DNA from: Andreesenia angusta
GTDB lineage: Bacteria > Bacillota > Clostridia > Tissierellales > Gottschalkiaceae
Reading direction: 5' to 3'
DNA: 64,000 bases
NCBI RefSeq assembly: GCF_001855385.1
Contig: NZ_MKIE01000005.1
Coordinates: forward strand, 1-64,000
Shown here: piece after piece, positions 18,455-27,477 of the stretch
Numbering within the stretch: the first letter of the stretch is position 1
How the letters are laid out: each line of letters starts with the position of its first letter
The notes under the pieces: generated by a model
Seen by the model: the letters and a program-made list of their open reading frames with translations, nothing else
Told to the model about the DNA's origin: nothing
Databases searched by the model: none
Position numbers and translations under genes: made by a program

Positions 18455-20806
18455 TTGCTTCAATTAAAAAATATATCTAAAAGCTATACTACAGGGGACT
18501 TCACCCAAATCGTCCTCGACAACATCAGCCTCAACTTCAGGCAAAGCGAGTTTGTAGCTATTCTAGGACAGAGCGGCTCGGGCAAGACAACCTGCCTTAA
18601 TATAGTGGGAGGTCTCGACCACTACGACAGCGGGGACCTTGTTATAAACGAAAAGTCTACAAAGAGTTTCAAAGACTCCGACTGGGATGCCTACAGAAAC
18701 AACAGTGTCGGCTTTATTTTCCAGAGCTACAACCTCATAAACCACCTCAGCATAATGGACAATGTAGAGCTTGGAATGACGCTCAGCGGAGTATCCTCCG
18801 AGGAAAAACACAGAAAAGCATTAGAGGTGCTAGACCGTGTAGGCCTTAAAGACCATATCCATAAAAAGCCCAATCAGCTCTCGGGAGGACAGATGCAGAG
18901 AGTTGCCATAGCCCGCGCCCTTGCAAATGACCCAGATATAATACTGGCTGACGAACCCACTGGCGCTCTAGATACACGTACAAGTGAACAGATAATGGAG
19001 CTTATAAAGGAAATAGCTGACGACAAGCTTGTTATAATGGTAACTCATAACCCAGAGCTTGCTGAAAAATACGCAGACCGTATAGTCAACTTCCAAGACG
19101 GAGTGATAGCAGGAGACAGCAACCCATACGATGCAATCTCCAAAGAGTCTGAGTACAGCCTTAAAAAGACAAGCATGAGCTTCTTTACAGCCCTAAAGCT
19201 CTCAGGCCGAAATATAGCCACCAAGAAATGGAGGACACTGCTTACAGCCTTTGCATCCAGTATAGGAATAGTGGGAATTGCGCTGATACTCAGCCTTTCT
19301 TCCGGATTCCAGATTCAAATAGATAAATTCCAGGAAGACGCGCTTTCGGAGTTCCCCATAATCATATCTCAAAACGCCATGAAAACAGATCAGGAAAGCC
19401 TAAAGGAAATGCGCGGCGAGTTGAGCGGAAAAAAAGAGTTCGAGGACTCTGAGAGGGTATATCCTTACGATCCATCCGAAAACGAATTGATCCATAAGAA
19501 CAATATCACAGACGAATACCTTGAATATATAAACAAAATGGACCCCGATGTACTAAACAGCATAGGATATACAAGGCTGACTGGAATGAATCTTCTCAGG
19601 AAAGACGGTGAAAAGACTTTTCCTGTATCGCTCTCTATGGGAACCAATACAGCTGGCAACTCCTCTCAGCAGATGGGAGATATGTCGAGCATGAGCAGTG
19701 CCGGGCTCTCTTCCTATCCAGAGACTTTAGACGAGAGCTCGCAGTCATACCTTGAAAAAAACTATGATATACTGAGTGGAGTGTATCCAGCTGACGAAAC
19801 AGACTTGGTGCTGGTTGTGGACAATAAAAATCGAGTAGGAGAATCTGCTTTAGAAAGTTTAGGTTTTGATACTTCGAAAGATTCCTTAAACTTCGAGGAT
19901 ATAGTAGGAACTAAGTTCAAACTTGTTTCAAACAACGACTACTATCAGAGAACTCCTCTTGGAAACTTCATCCCTAAAACAGACTATGAGAGCATGTATG
20001 ACTCCCCTGACAGTGTAGAGCTTGAAGTCTCAGGGATTGTACGCCTTAAAGAGGATGTGGATATAGGTACGCTTGGAACAGGACTCGCCTACAGCGATTC
20101 GCTTGTGCAGCGGGTTATAGACAATTCCAATGACTCTGAGATAGTCTTGGCTCAGCGTAGCTCTGACAAAAATGTCATCACTATGGAAAACATAGATGAG
20201 GATACGAAAAAAAGCCTTATCTCTTATCTTGGTGGCGACTCTACTCCGTTTGTAGTCTATCTTTATCCGTCAGACTTTGAGTCCAAGGACGAGATAATCT
20301 CCTACCTCGACAGCTATAATGAAGGCAGACCCGACAAAGACATGGTGCTCTACTCAGACCTTGCAAGCTCTATAACCGAGATGACAGGCGGAATAATGGA
20401 TGCAATAACGCTTGTGCTTGTAGCCTTCGCAGCGATATCGCTGGTGGTTTCGCTTATAATGATAGGCATAATCACCTATATATCTGTCCTGGAGAGAACA
20501 AAAGAGATAGGCGTACTGCGTGCTCTTGGCGCTAGAAAAAAAGACATAACGCGAGTCTTCAACGCAGAGACCTTTATAATAGGGACTTGTTCAGGCCTGC
20601 TTGGAATAAGCATTGCATACCTTCTCACTCTGCCTATAAACATATTCATAGAGAATATGGCAGATTTAGAAAGTGTAGCTAGACTCAATCCACTTCACGC
20701 TATTCTACTCGTTGCAATAAGTGTTATACTGACTCTGATCGGCGGAGCCATCCCGGCAAAAATAGCTGCTAAAAAAGACCCCGTCGAGGCTCTAAGGTCC
20801 GAATAA
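18455..20806 (+). CDS. Fused ABC transporter, ATPase plus FtsX permease
   Basis: About 783 residues. The N-terminal ATPase has [23 protein letters not shown] and the H-loop MVTHN. Then comes a MacB-like permease: one membrane segment near 265, a large extracytoplasmic domain (about 290-640) and three C-terminal segments with [19 protein letters not shown] prefer TTG 18455, nine bases after AAAGGAG, because ATG 18446 directly abuts that site. Such fused exporters next to a short-sensor kinase usually act in envelope stress or antimicrobial peptide response; this is inferred from family and position. Confidence 0.88.
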   Translation: MLQLKNISKSYTTGDFTQIVLDNISLNFRQSEFVAILGQSGSGKTTCLNIVGGLDHYDSGDLVINEKSTKSFKDSDWDAYRNNSVGFIFQSYNLINHLSIMDNVELGMTLSGVSSEEKHRKALEVLDRVGLKDHIHKKPNQLSGGQMQRVAIARALANDPDIILADEPTGALDTRTSEQIMELIKEIADDKLVIMVTHNPELAEKYADRIVNFQDGVIAGDSNPYDAISKESEYSLKKTSMSFFTALKLSGRNIATKKWRTLLTAFASSIGIVGIALILSLSSGFQIQIDKFQEDALSEFPIIISQNAMKTDQESLKEMRGELSGKKEFEDSERVYPYDPSENELIHKNNITDEYLEYINKMDPDVLNSIGYTRLTGMNLLRKDGEKTFPVSLSMGTNTAGNSSQQMGDMSSMSSAGLSSYPETLDESSQSYLEKNYDILSGVYPADETDLVLVVDNKNRVGESALESLGFDTSKDSLNFEDIVGTKFKLVSNNDYYQRTPLGNFIPKTDYESMYDSPDSVELEVSGIVRLKEDVDIGTLGTGLAYSDSLVQRVIDNSNDSEIVLAQRSSDKNVITMENIDEDTKKSLISYLGGDSTPFVVYLYPSDFESKDEIISYLDSYNEGRPDKDMVLYSDLASSITEMTGGIMDAITLVLVAFAAISLVVSLIMIGIITYISVLERTKEIGVLRALGARKKDITRVFNAETFIIGTCSGLLGISIAYLLTLPINIFIENMADLESVARLNPLHAILLVAISVILTLIGGAIPAKIAAKKDPVEALRSE

Positions 20807-20827
20807 TTCGTATAGGAGGTTTTTAAC

Positions 20828-21310
20828 TTGAATGCAACAGCTCTCTTAATTGCTATAGTCTTTTTTGTGATCGGATTCATTGGGACAGTGCTCCCAATGC
20901 TTCCTGGTCCTATTCTTGTATACGGTGGCATGGTGCTATATGGCTTTATGACAGACTTCCAGTCACTAGACGTTCTCTTCTTTGTGGTCCAAGGTGTCGT
21001 TCTGCTCTTGATATTTGCAAGCGACTATGTTTCCTCTGCAGCCGGTGCAAGGTTTTTCGGCGGAAGTCCAAAATCTTCGGTAGGGGCTGTGCTGGGAACT
21101 CTAGTTGCAGTTCTATTTCTAGGTCCCTTGGGAATAATAATCGGACCGCTTGCAGGAGCTTCAATTGTGCACTTTCTACAAACAGGTGATTTTAAAGGTG
21201 CTTTGAGAGCAGGATTTGGAACTTTTTTAGGCACCCTGGGAGGCACTATTTTCAAGCTTTTTGCAGAAATCGTCATGGTGATTTATTTCTTTGTTACAAT
21301 ACTTCTTTAG
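20828..21310 (+). CDS. DUF456 family membrane protein
   Basis: 160 residues with about five hydrophobic segments. It shows the DUF456 features: IGTVLPMLPGPILVYGG at the start, DYVSSAAGARFFGGS in the middle and a Gly-rich LGTLVAVLFLGPLGIIIGP stretch. Function is unknown. The start is TTG 20828 behind AGGAGG, 21 bases after the fused ABC exporter gene, so it is probably co-transcribed with it. Confidence 0.82.
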   Translation: MNATALLIAIVFFVIGFIGTVLPMLPGPILVYGGMVLYGFMTDFQSLDVLFFVVQGVVLLLIFASDYVSSAAGARFFGGSPKSSVGAVLGTLVAVLFLGPLGIIIGPLAGASIVHFLQTGDFKGALRAGFGTFLGTLGGTIFKLFAEIVMVIYFFVTILL

Positions 21311-21550
21311 CTCAATCTTATTGCAAGATTTGTTTATTAATGATATGTTGTTTTGTGTATATGTGCTTTAACTTATTTTGCTTTCCCACTTCTCCTGTAG
21401 TTTCTAATGCAATTTTCATTAGATTTGTTTCCTAGTCATACGTTCAAACCGTTTTTTGATAAGCTTTAAAAAACAGGCCATATACTGTTATAGTGGCTTG
21501 TTCGCTTGCGGAAAACGTTTATTATATATCAATATTAAAGGAGGGTTTTT

Positions 21551-22975
21551 TTGAGTACAAATTTAGAAACAAAGTCAAAATCAGCATTTGAATTCTATGG
21601 CAAGCCTGAATTCAGCACTGCGCTGCCACTAGCTATTCAGCATATCCTGGCCATGATAATAGGAAATATAACTCCTGCTCTAATAGTTGCTGGAGTTGCA
21701 AACGGTCTTGCAGCTGAAAGAGGTGTGGAATCTCTTGGAGGAGATCCTACAGTCCTAGTTCAGAGCGCACTTTTCATAGCAGGTATAGCAACACTTGTTC
21801 AGCTTTTTCCCATAACGATAATAGGGTCTAGACTCCCTGTAATAATGGGTGTCAGCTTTGGATATATTCCAACGCTTACTGCGGTAGGCGCGCAATACGG
21901 TCTTCCTGGGATTCTTGGAGCTCAGGTTGTTTCAGCCGTGGTTGGTATTGTGGTAGGTCTTTTCATAAAGAGACTTAGAAAATACTTCCCACCTATAGTC
22001 GCTGGAACTGTTGTTCTCAGCATAGGGCTTTCGCTCTACTCTACAGCTGTAAGCTATATAGGAGGAGGCGCTGCTCTGAAAGGCACTCCTGAGTTTGGAT
22101 CTCCTAAATACCTTGTAGTTGGAGGCCTTACATTAGTTACGGTCCTACTTATAGGTCAGTTCGGAAAAGGTATGCTAAAGCTCTCTTCTATCCTTGTCGG
22201 AATAGCGGTAGGATATATTGCAGCCCTAGCATTCGGAATGGTTGACTTCGCGGCTATAGGCCAAAAAGGATGGTTCGCCCTTCCTGCTGTGGGACAGTTC
22301 AAGATGGAGTTCCACATCCCGGCTATAATTTCTATGTCTATAATCTTTATCGTCAACTCTGTTCAGGCAGTAGGTGATTTTTCAGCCACTACTATGGGTG
22401 GATTTAACCGTGAAGTTACAGATGAAGAGCTTCAAGGTGGAATAGTTGGTTGTAACGTAAGTTCTATGGTCGGAGCTTTCTTTGGAGGACTTCCTATAGC
22501 TACTTATAGCCAGAATGTCGGAATGGTCTGTACAACTAAGGTAGTAAGCAGATTTGTTTTTGCAATGGCTGGAATCATAGTTCTTATAGCAGGATTCGTG
22601 CCTAAGTTCGGTGCACTTATGACTACAATACCTCAAGCTGTTATAGGTGGTGCTACTATAGGGGTTTTCGCCAGCATAACTATGTCTGGAATAAAGCTTG
22701 TTATACAAGAGGAGCTTTCCTACAGAAATACAACTATAGTCGGACTTGCACTGGCTTTGGGAATGGGTATAACTTCTACTCCTGAGATACTTGCAAGCTA
22801 CCCTGACTGGGTTGGCATGATATTTGGAAGCTCTCCTGTAGTAATAGCTACTTTGGTGGCTTTCACTCTCAACATAATCATACCTCAGAAATCACTTGCT
22901 GAAGAGCAGCGTGAAAGAGATGAAATGGAAGCTGAGAAAAACTCTGCGCAGTTGAAGGAAAGTCTTAGCTCGTAG
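21551..22975 (+). CDS. NCS2 nucleobase:cation symporter (xanthine/urate/uracil type)
   Basis: 474 residues and about 14 membrane segments. It has the family QH pair in TM1 (LAIQHILAM), AVGDFSA in TM8 and the NCS2 signature QNVGMVCTTKVVSR. The signature fits the xanthine/urate branch better than UraA, but QAVGD replaces the usual Glu-containing motif, so the substrate is open. The start is TTG 21551 behind AAAGGAGG. The 240-base upstream gap holds a possible TATACT -10 at 21481-21486 but no purine riboswitch that I can see. Confidence 0.85.
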   Translation: MSTNLETKSKSAFEFYGKPEFSTALPLAIQHILAMIIGNITPALIVAGVANGLAAERGVESLGGDPTVLVQSALFIAGIATLVQLFPITIIGSRLPVIMGVSFGYIPTLTAVGAQYGLPGILGAQVVSAVVGIVVGLFIKRLRKYFPPIVAGTVVLSIGLSLYSTAVSYIGGGAALKGTPEFGSPKYLVVGGLTLVTVLLIGQFGKGMLKLSSILVGIAVGYIAALAFGMVDFAAIGQKGWFALPAVGQFKMEFHIPAIISMSIIFIVNSVQAVGDFSATTMGGFNREVTDEELQGGIVGCNVSSMVGAFFGGLPIATYSQNVGMVCTTKVVSRFVFAMAGIIVLIAGFVPKFGALMTTIPQAVIGGATIGVFASITMSGIKLVIQEELSYRNTTIVGLALALGMGITSTPEILASYPDWVGMIFGSSPVVIATLVAFTLNIIIPQKSLAEEQRERDEMEAEKNSAQLKESLSS

Positions 22976-23002
22976 ATTTTAAAACTAAAATCATCTTCAC
23001 TT

Positions 23003-23032
23003 TTGTTTAGAGGCTTTTCCGAGGGGTATACT
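23003..23032 (+). promoter_or_regulatory. Possible promoter of the 102-residue unknown protein gene
   Basis: TTGTTT, 18 bases, TATACT, about 30 bases upstream of the ATG at 23063. The -35 match is moderate. Confidence 0.4.
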
Positions 23033-23062
23033 ATGAGAAACATAGTTCAGGGAGGGATTGTC

Positions 23063-23371
23063 ATGAGTAATTTGAAATTTGAATTCGGAGACGATGTCAA
23101 GGAGTACCTAAAATACGAGGTGAGCGATACGCTTACAATAATTCGAGAGCCTCAGCAGAGCGAGTATGCTGTACAGTGTGAGTTTATCACAAGCACTACT
23201 CCTCCAAAAGAAGGTGATGGGGACTTCGAAAAGTTTGTTCAAGACGGTATAACTTTCCATGTTTCTAAGAAAAACATAGACCTTTCGGAAGTAAGCGCCA
23301 TAAAGCTTAAAGTAAGTGAATACGAAAGCGACCTTGCAGGAAGAAACATCGATGTAGAGCTCGTAAAGTAG
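23063..23371 (+). CDS. Small soluble protein, unknown, HesB-like outline
   Basis: 102 residues. The start ATG 23063 follows GGGAGG. The size and order of strands, with a late DGITFHVSKKNIDLSEVSAIKLKV stretch, recall the A-type HesB/IscA fold, but the three cluster-binding Cys are absent; only one Cys (VQCEF) is present. I would not assign a function. It has its own promoter and a very good terminator, so it is an independent unit between the permease and the cDPGS-like gene. Confidence 0.6.
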   Translation: MSNLKFEFGDDVKEYLKYEVSDTLTIIREPQQSEYAVQCEFITSTTPPKEGDGDFEKFVQDGITFHVSKKNIDLSEVSAIKLKVSEYESDLAGRNIDVELVK

Positions 23372-23376
23372 GTTTT

Positions 23377-23408
23377 GGCCTGTAAACTTCGGTTTGCGGG
23401 CCTTTTAA
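23377..23408 (+). terminator. Terminator with UUCG tetraloop
   Basis: GGCCTGTAAAC pairs with GTTTGCGGGCC around a C(TTCG)G loop, followed by TTTTAATTTT. Confidence 0.92.
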
Positions 23409-23433
23409 TTTTACATAGAAAGGCGGTTTTGAC

Positions 23434-24735
23434 ATGGACAACATTATAATAATGGGAGCGGCAGGTAGGGATTTCCACAATTTCAACACCTATTTCAGGG
23501 ATAACCCAGACTACAGAGTTGTCGCTTTTACAGCGAACCAGATACCGGGAATAGAAAACAGGACTTATCCCTCTTCTCTATGTGGCAAAATGTACCCAGA
23601 GGGTATACCTATACTGCATGAATGCAATTTGTCTGAGATTATAGAGCAATACAATGTAGACCAGGTGGTGTTTTCATACAGCGACATCTCGCACGAGGAT
23701 GTAATGCACAAGGCTTCTCTAGTTCTCTCTTGCGGAGCGGATTTCAGGCTTCTTGGCCCTGAAAACACCATGATAGCGTCCTCGCTTCCTGTGATTGCGG
23801 TTACAGGAGTGCGCACAGGCACTGGAAAAAGCCAGACTTCCAAGTACATATGCCAGATGCTTATCGCCTTAGGCAAGAAAGTCTCGGTGATAAGGCACCC
23901 TATGCCCTATGGGGACCTTGAAAAGCAAGCTGTTCAAAAATTTTCAACCTACAAAGACCTCCGTATTCACAACTGCACCATAGAGGAGCGGGAGGAGTAC
24001 GAGCCCTATATAGAGCTTGGAATGAGCGTATACGCCGGAATCGACTACGAAAAGATACTTCGTAAAGCAGAGCTTGAATCTGATGTGATTGTATGGGACG
24101 GAGGAAACAACGACCTCCCCTTCTACTTTCCAGACCTCCACATAGTTGTAGCCGATCCGCATAGACCAGGCGACGAGCAGAAGTTCCATCCAGGCGAAGC
24201 CAATCTGAGGATGGCTGATGCGGTCATCATAAACAAGGTGGATTCGGCAGCTGACGGCGATGTGGAAGCTGTAAGAGCCTCTGTCCTGTCCTTAAACCCC
24301 GATGTAGAGTTAGTGCTTGCCAACTCAATCATCTCAGTTGAAGACGGAGAAGTGCTTAGAGAGAAAAGTGTACTTGTAGTCGAAGACGGCCCCACCCTTA
24401 CACACGGAAATATGCCCTACGGTGCAGGATTTCTTGCCGCAAAGATGTATGGAGGAGTTCCTGTAGACCCCAGAGTCTATGCCACTGGAAGCATAGCTGA
24501 CACTTTCCAGAAGTGGAGCCATTTAGAGAGCGTGCTTCCAGCCATGGGGTACAGCGAAGGCCAGATAAATGATTTGGAAAAGACTATAAACAACACCCCT
24601 GCCGATTTAGTGCTTATAGGTACACCTATAGACCTCGCCAGGTTTATAGATATAAAAAAGCCTACTTTAAGAGCTAGGTATGTACTGCAAGAGGTCCAAC
24701 CTCTGCTTGAAGACATAGTAAAGAGAGTCCTGTAG
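23434..24735 (+). CDS. Cyclic 2,3-diphosphoglycerate synthetase-like P-loop protein
   Basis: 433 residues. An N-terminal Rossmann-like domain (MDNIIIMGAAGRDFHNF) is followed near residue 125 by the nucleotide loop GVRTGTGKSQTSKY and later by DGGNNDLPFY and VIINKVDSA. This is the organisation of archaeal cyclic 2,3-diphosphoglycerate synthetase and its bacterial homologues. In methanogens the product is a thermoprotectant; in mesophilic Clostridia the true reaction is not known. The start is ATG 23434 behind AAAGGCGG. It lies downstream of a purine-type permease but behind a terminator, so they are probably separate transcripts. Confidence 0.82.
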   Translation: MDNIIIMGAAGRDFHNFNTYFRDNPDYRVVAFTANQIPGIENRTYPSSLCGKMYPEGIPILHECNLSEIIEQYNVDQVVFSYSDISHEDVMHKASLVLSCGADFRLLGPENTMIASSLPVIAVTGVRTGTGKSQTSKYICQMLIALGKKVSVIRHPMPYGDLEKQAVQKFSTYKDLRIHNCTIEEREEYEPYIELGMSVYAGIDYEKILRKAELESDVIVWDGGNNDLPFYFPDLHIVVADPHRPGDEQKFHPGEANLRMADAVIINKVDSAADGDVEAVRASVLSLNPDVELVLANSIISVEDGEVLREKSVLVVEDGPTLTHGNMPYGAGFLAAKMYGGVPVDPRVYATGSIADTFQKWSHLESVLPAMGYSEGQINDLEKTINNTPADLVLIGTPIDLARFIDIKKPTLRARYVLQEVQPLLEDIVKRVL

Positions 24736-24755
24736 TTAAATACAGGGCTCTCTTT
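24721..24755. terminator. Bidirectional terminator
   Basis: AGAGAGTCCTGTA and TACAGGGCTCTCT pair (one wobble) around a short loop, between the convergent cDPGS-like and CrtI-like genes. The left arm includes the last cDPGS-like codons. Confidence 0.8.
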
Positions 24756-26264
24756 CTAGTTGAAATCGTCTTCAGGATTGTCTCGCCTAAGCTCCTCTGC
24801 GCATATCTTTCCGCTCTCCAACACTATCGGAACGCCGGCTCCTGGATGTACGCTCGACCCTGCAAAGTACAGATTCTCGCAGCTCTTGCATTTAGCCTGT
24901 GGCCTCCAGTGGTTGCTCTGGCGAAGTGTCGGCTGAAGCCCGAAGGTCGCTCCGTTGTATGCGTTGAACTTGCTCTCAAAATCCTTTGGAGTCATCATTG
25001 TCTCTGTCACTATTTCATTTCTGACGTTTTCACAACCTGGAAGCTTCTCTATCTTCTGAAGAGCCTTCTCTCTGTACTTGGCTATGATTTCATCGTTGTA
25101 CTCGTACTTTGCTGTTGAAAGCTCTGAAGTCGGCATCAGTACGTAGAACGCATCCTTGCCCTCTGGGGCCATCTCCTCGTCTCCCCTAGAAGGTATGCTC
25201 AGGTATATTGAGGCGTCCTCTATATACTCTCCACTGAATATCTGGGTGAGGTTCTTATCCAAATCCTCTGAGACTACAAAAGTATGTGTCTCCACACCCT
25301 CGTACTTCTTGTCCATTCCCCAGTAGAATATAAGGCATGAGCAGGAGTAGTCCATGCTGTCCAACTTGCGGTCTGTGTACTTGCCCTTGCTCTTCTCATC
25401 TTTCACCAAGTTCTTCATAGTGTAAGGGAAATCGGCATTTGAAACCACATAGTCCGATTCAAATATCTCGCCATCTACCTTAACTCCCTTTGCCTTGCCG
25501 CCTTCTATAAATATCTCCTCTACCTCTGAGCTGTATCGAATCGTTCCACCCAGCTCTTCAAGCAGCTTCGCCATGCCCTGAGCCATGCTGTGCATACCGC
25601 CTTTTAGAAACCATACGCCGTACATAATCTCTATCATCGGGATTATATTGTAGAGCGAAGGCCCGTTTTGAGGGGATACCCCTATGTATAGAGTCTGGAA
25701 AGCCAGCATCTGCTGTATATCCTTGTCCGGTATATACTTCGCCATCATATTGTTGGCGCTGTCGAAGGTCTTTAGCTTCATGGCCTGTCTTATCATAAAG
25801 GGATTGTATATATCTTTCCAGCTCCTGAAAGGCCTTGTGATAAAATGCTTTTCAGCTACTAGATATCTCTTGTAGATCTCGGCAAGGTACTGCTGAAAAC
25901 CCAGCATAGTCTCCGGTCCCTTCTCTTTCATCATCTCCCCCAGCTTCACAAGGTCCGAGCTCACATCGTACCTTGGATACTCTGGCCTGTTGAAGTAGAC
26001 AGAGTACATCGGCTCTAGCCTCTTCATCTTTATGTAGTCCTCTGGATCTCTTCCAGCGTCTCTGTATACATCTTCATATATCTTAGGCATCATTACAAGG
26101 GTAGGTCCCACGTCGAAAGTGTATCCATCCTGCTTTATCTGATTCATCTTCCCCCCCGGGATTCCGTTTTTTTCAAACAGCTCTACCTTATAGCCTTTCG
26201 ATTGAAGCCTAACGGCTGTGGCAAGCCCGGCTACTCCAGCTCCTATAACTATTACTTTCTTCAT
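24756..26264 (-). CDS. CrtI-family FAD-dependent desaturase/oxidoreductase
   Basis: About 502 residues. It starts with the dinucleotide fold VIVIGAGVAGLATAVRL and FEKNGIPGGKMNQ, and ends with the CrtI C-terminal FAD motif (FAGSSVHPGAGVPIVLESGK). It resembles phytoene/diapophytoene desaturases. No phytoene or diapophytoene synthase is in the window, so it could instead act on another polyene or retinol-like lipid. Three in-frame ATG lie at 26273, 26270 and 26264; GAGG spacing favours the last. It appears to be a single-gene unit. Confidence 0.83.
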   Translation of the reverse strand: MKKVIVIGAGVAGLATAVRLQSKGYKVELFEKNGIPGGKMNQIKQDGYTFDVGPTLVMMPKIYEDVYRDAGRDPEDYIKMKRLEPMYSVYFNRPEYPRYDVSSDLVKLGEMMKEKGPETMLGFQQYLAEIYKRYLVAEKHFITRPFRSWKDIYNPFMIRQAMKLKTFDSANNMMAKYIPDKDIQQMLAFQTLYIGVSPQNGPSLYNIIPMIEIMYGVWFLKGGMHSMAQGMAKLLEELGGTIRYSSEVEEIFIEGGKAKGVKVDGEIFESDYVVSNADFPYTMKNLVKDEKSKGKYTDRKLDSMDYSCSCLIFYWGMDKKYEGVETHTFVVSEDLDKNLTQIFSGEYIEDASIYLSIPSRGDEEMAPEGKDAFYVLMPTSELSTAKYEYNDEIIAKYREKALQKIEKLPGCENVRNEIVTETMMTPKDFESKFNAYNGATFGLQPTLRQSNHWRPQAKCKSCENLYFAGSSVHPGAGVPIVLESGKICAEELRRDNPEDDFN

Positions 26265-26330
26265 TCCCATCATTCCTCGTTTCTAATTTCGTCTATACCC
26301 TAATTCTACCCTTTTTTCTCTGAATCAAAG

Positions 26331-26368
26331 CAAAATAAAACAGAGAAACTCTTTGAATGGCTTCTCTG
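26331..26368 (-). terminator. Terminator of the CxxU selenoprotein gene
   Basis: On the minus strand CAGAGAA and TTCTCTG form the base of a hairpin, followed by TTTTATTTT. It lies 20 bases after the TAA stop of the small selenoprotein candidate. Confidence 0.65.
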
Positions 26369-26387
26369 CTCTTTCGCTCTATTTGCT

Positions 26388-26690
26388 TTATTGTGAAAGT
26401 TGATATTTGTATACAAGGTCCATTCCGCCTGGTCTCTCTGCCATCATGTACTTCATTATATTCACTCTTACAGGCTGGTTTCTAAGGTTAAACTCCAGCT
26501 GTTTTACAGATTCCATATAACTTTTCACAATGTCTCTATCATCCATTGATATTTCTTCTTGCACATCACACGGAAGTGCTATTATAGCGTAAGGGTTTCA
26601 ACTGGTGCAAGCCTGTGCTATCCTATTCTCCAATGACCTAGTTATGCTTTCTATAAGCTCTTGTTCTATATTTCCACTTTTTCCGAACAA
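26388..26690 (-). CDS. Candidate selenoprotein with a CxxU motif, unknown family
   Basis: A 100-residue reading frame interrupted only by one TGA at codon 31 (26598-26600). It starts TTG 26690, six bases after AGAGGTG, and ends TAA 26390. The TGA falls in ACTS(TGA)NPYAIIALP, so reading it as selenocysteine gives CxxU, a classic redox motif; a further Cys follows ten residues later. A seven-pair stem, CTTGCAC with GTGCAAG, encloses the TGA, with a smaller GCAC/GTGT hairpin 18 bases after it, which is a possible SECIS. Own promoter and terminator argue against decay. I know no family for it. A pseudogene with one nonsense change remains possible. Confidence 0.6.
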
Positions 26691-26729
26691 ATCAATCACC
26701 TCTATGTTTTATTATATTTATATATTGCG

Positions 26730-26750
26730 ATATAACGTTATATAGGTCAA
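26730..26750 (-). promoter_or_regulatory. Promoter region with a perfect 14-base palindrome
   Basis: A TTGACC -35-like box (26745-26750 on the complement) is followed by the perfect palindrome ATATAACGTTATAT (26730-26743) and a run of TATATA/TATAAT choices for the -10. The palindrome between the boxes looks like a repressor operator for the CxxU selenoprotein gene. The regulator is not identifiable. Confidence 0.55.
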
Positions 26751-26757
26751 GCTTTTT

Positions 26758-26788
26758 CTAAAAATAATAAAGAGGCCTTTCGGCCCCC
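26758..26788 (-). terminator. Terminator closing the long ABC/corrinoid array
   Basis: On the minus strand GGGGCC-GAAA-GGCCTC (GNRA-type loop, one wobble), followed by TTTATTATTTTT. It directly follows the ABC ATPase stop. Confidence 0.8.
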
Positions 26789-27477
26789 TATATTTTCGAA
26801 AAATCACTGTGTATCTTTCCGTCTTTTATCTCTATTATCCTGTCCGTCTTTTCGGCTATTCTCCTGTCATGCGTTATGACCAGGAAAGTCGTGTCAAAGT
26901 CTTTGTTCACCTTACGGAGCAGCTCGTAGACCGTTTCGCTTGTGTCGGAGTCTAGGTTTCCTGTCGGCTCGTCTGCAAGCACTATCTTGGGGCTGTTTAT
27001 AAGCGACCTGGCTATCGCAGTTCTCTGCTGCTGCCCTCCCGACATGCTTCCAGCCATGTTGTTCTTTACGTTTGAAAGCCCTACTATGTCCATAAGCTCG
27101 TTGGCCCTCGCCTCAAGCTTCTTGTCTACTCTGCCACTCTTTATATAGTGTGGCATAAGCACATTTTCTATGGCTGTAAACTCCGGAAGCAAATAGTGGA
27201 ACTGAAATATAAAGCCTATAGTGCTGTTTCTAAGCTCAGCCAGCTCGTTGTTGCTGAGATCAGATACGGCCTTACCCTCTATATATACCTCCCCTGAAGT
27301 AGCTCTGTCCAGTGTTCCAAGTATATTTAGAAGCGTACTCTTCCCGCTTCCCGACTGCCCTATTATCCCATTGAAAGTACCTTGCTTTACGCTGAGGTCT
27401 ATGTCATACAGAACCTGAGTCTTTATCTCCTCGCCGTATATCTTGCTGACCTTTTCTAATTTAACTATGCTATCCAT
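26788..27477 (-). CDS. ABC transporter ATP-binding protein, LolD/MacB type
   Basis: 229 residues. GQSGSGKST (Walker A), MSGGQQQR (signature, with M in place of the usual L), LADEPT (Walker B) and VITHD (H-loop) are all present. It overlaps the permease gene by eight bases, so the two are coupled. It is the last gene of the minus-strand array that begins far upstream with the corrinoid and sugar-transport genes, and it is followed by a terminator. Confidence 0.88.
   Translation of the reverse strand: MDSIVKLEKVSKIYGEEIKTQVLYDIDLSVKQGTFNGIIGQSGSGKSTLLNILGTLDRATSGEVYIEGKAVSDLSNNELAELRNSTIGFIFQFHYLLPEFTAIENVLMPHYIKSGRVDKKLEARANELMDIVGLSNVKNNMAGSMSGGQQQRTAIARSLINSPKIVLADEPTGNLDSDTSETVYELLRKVNKDFDTTFLVITHDRRIAEKTDRIIEIKDGKIHSDFSKI

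Noticed and set aside
21510..21523. CcpA cre-like site GGAAAACGTTTATT
   Set aside because: Three mismatches to the cre consensus and no matching outer half; likely chance in A/T-rich DNA.
21311..21550. Purine riboswitch before the NCS2 permease
   Set aside because: I see no conserved purine-aptamer core or three-stem junction; only an A/T-rich region with a possible -10 box.
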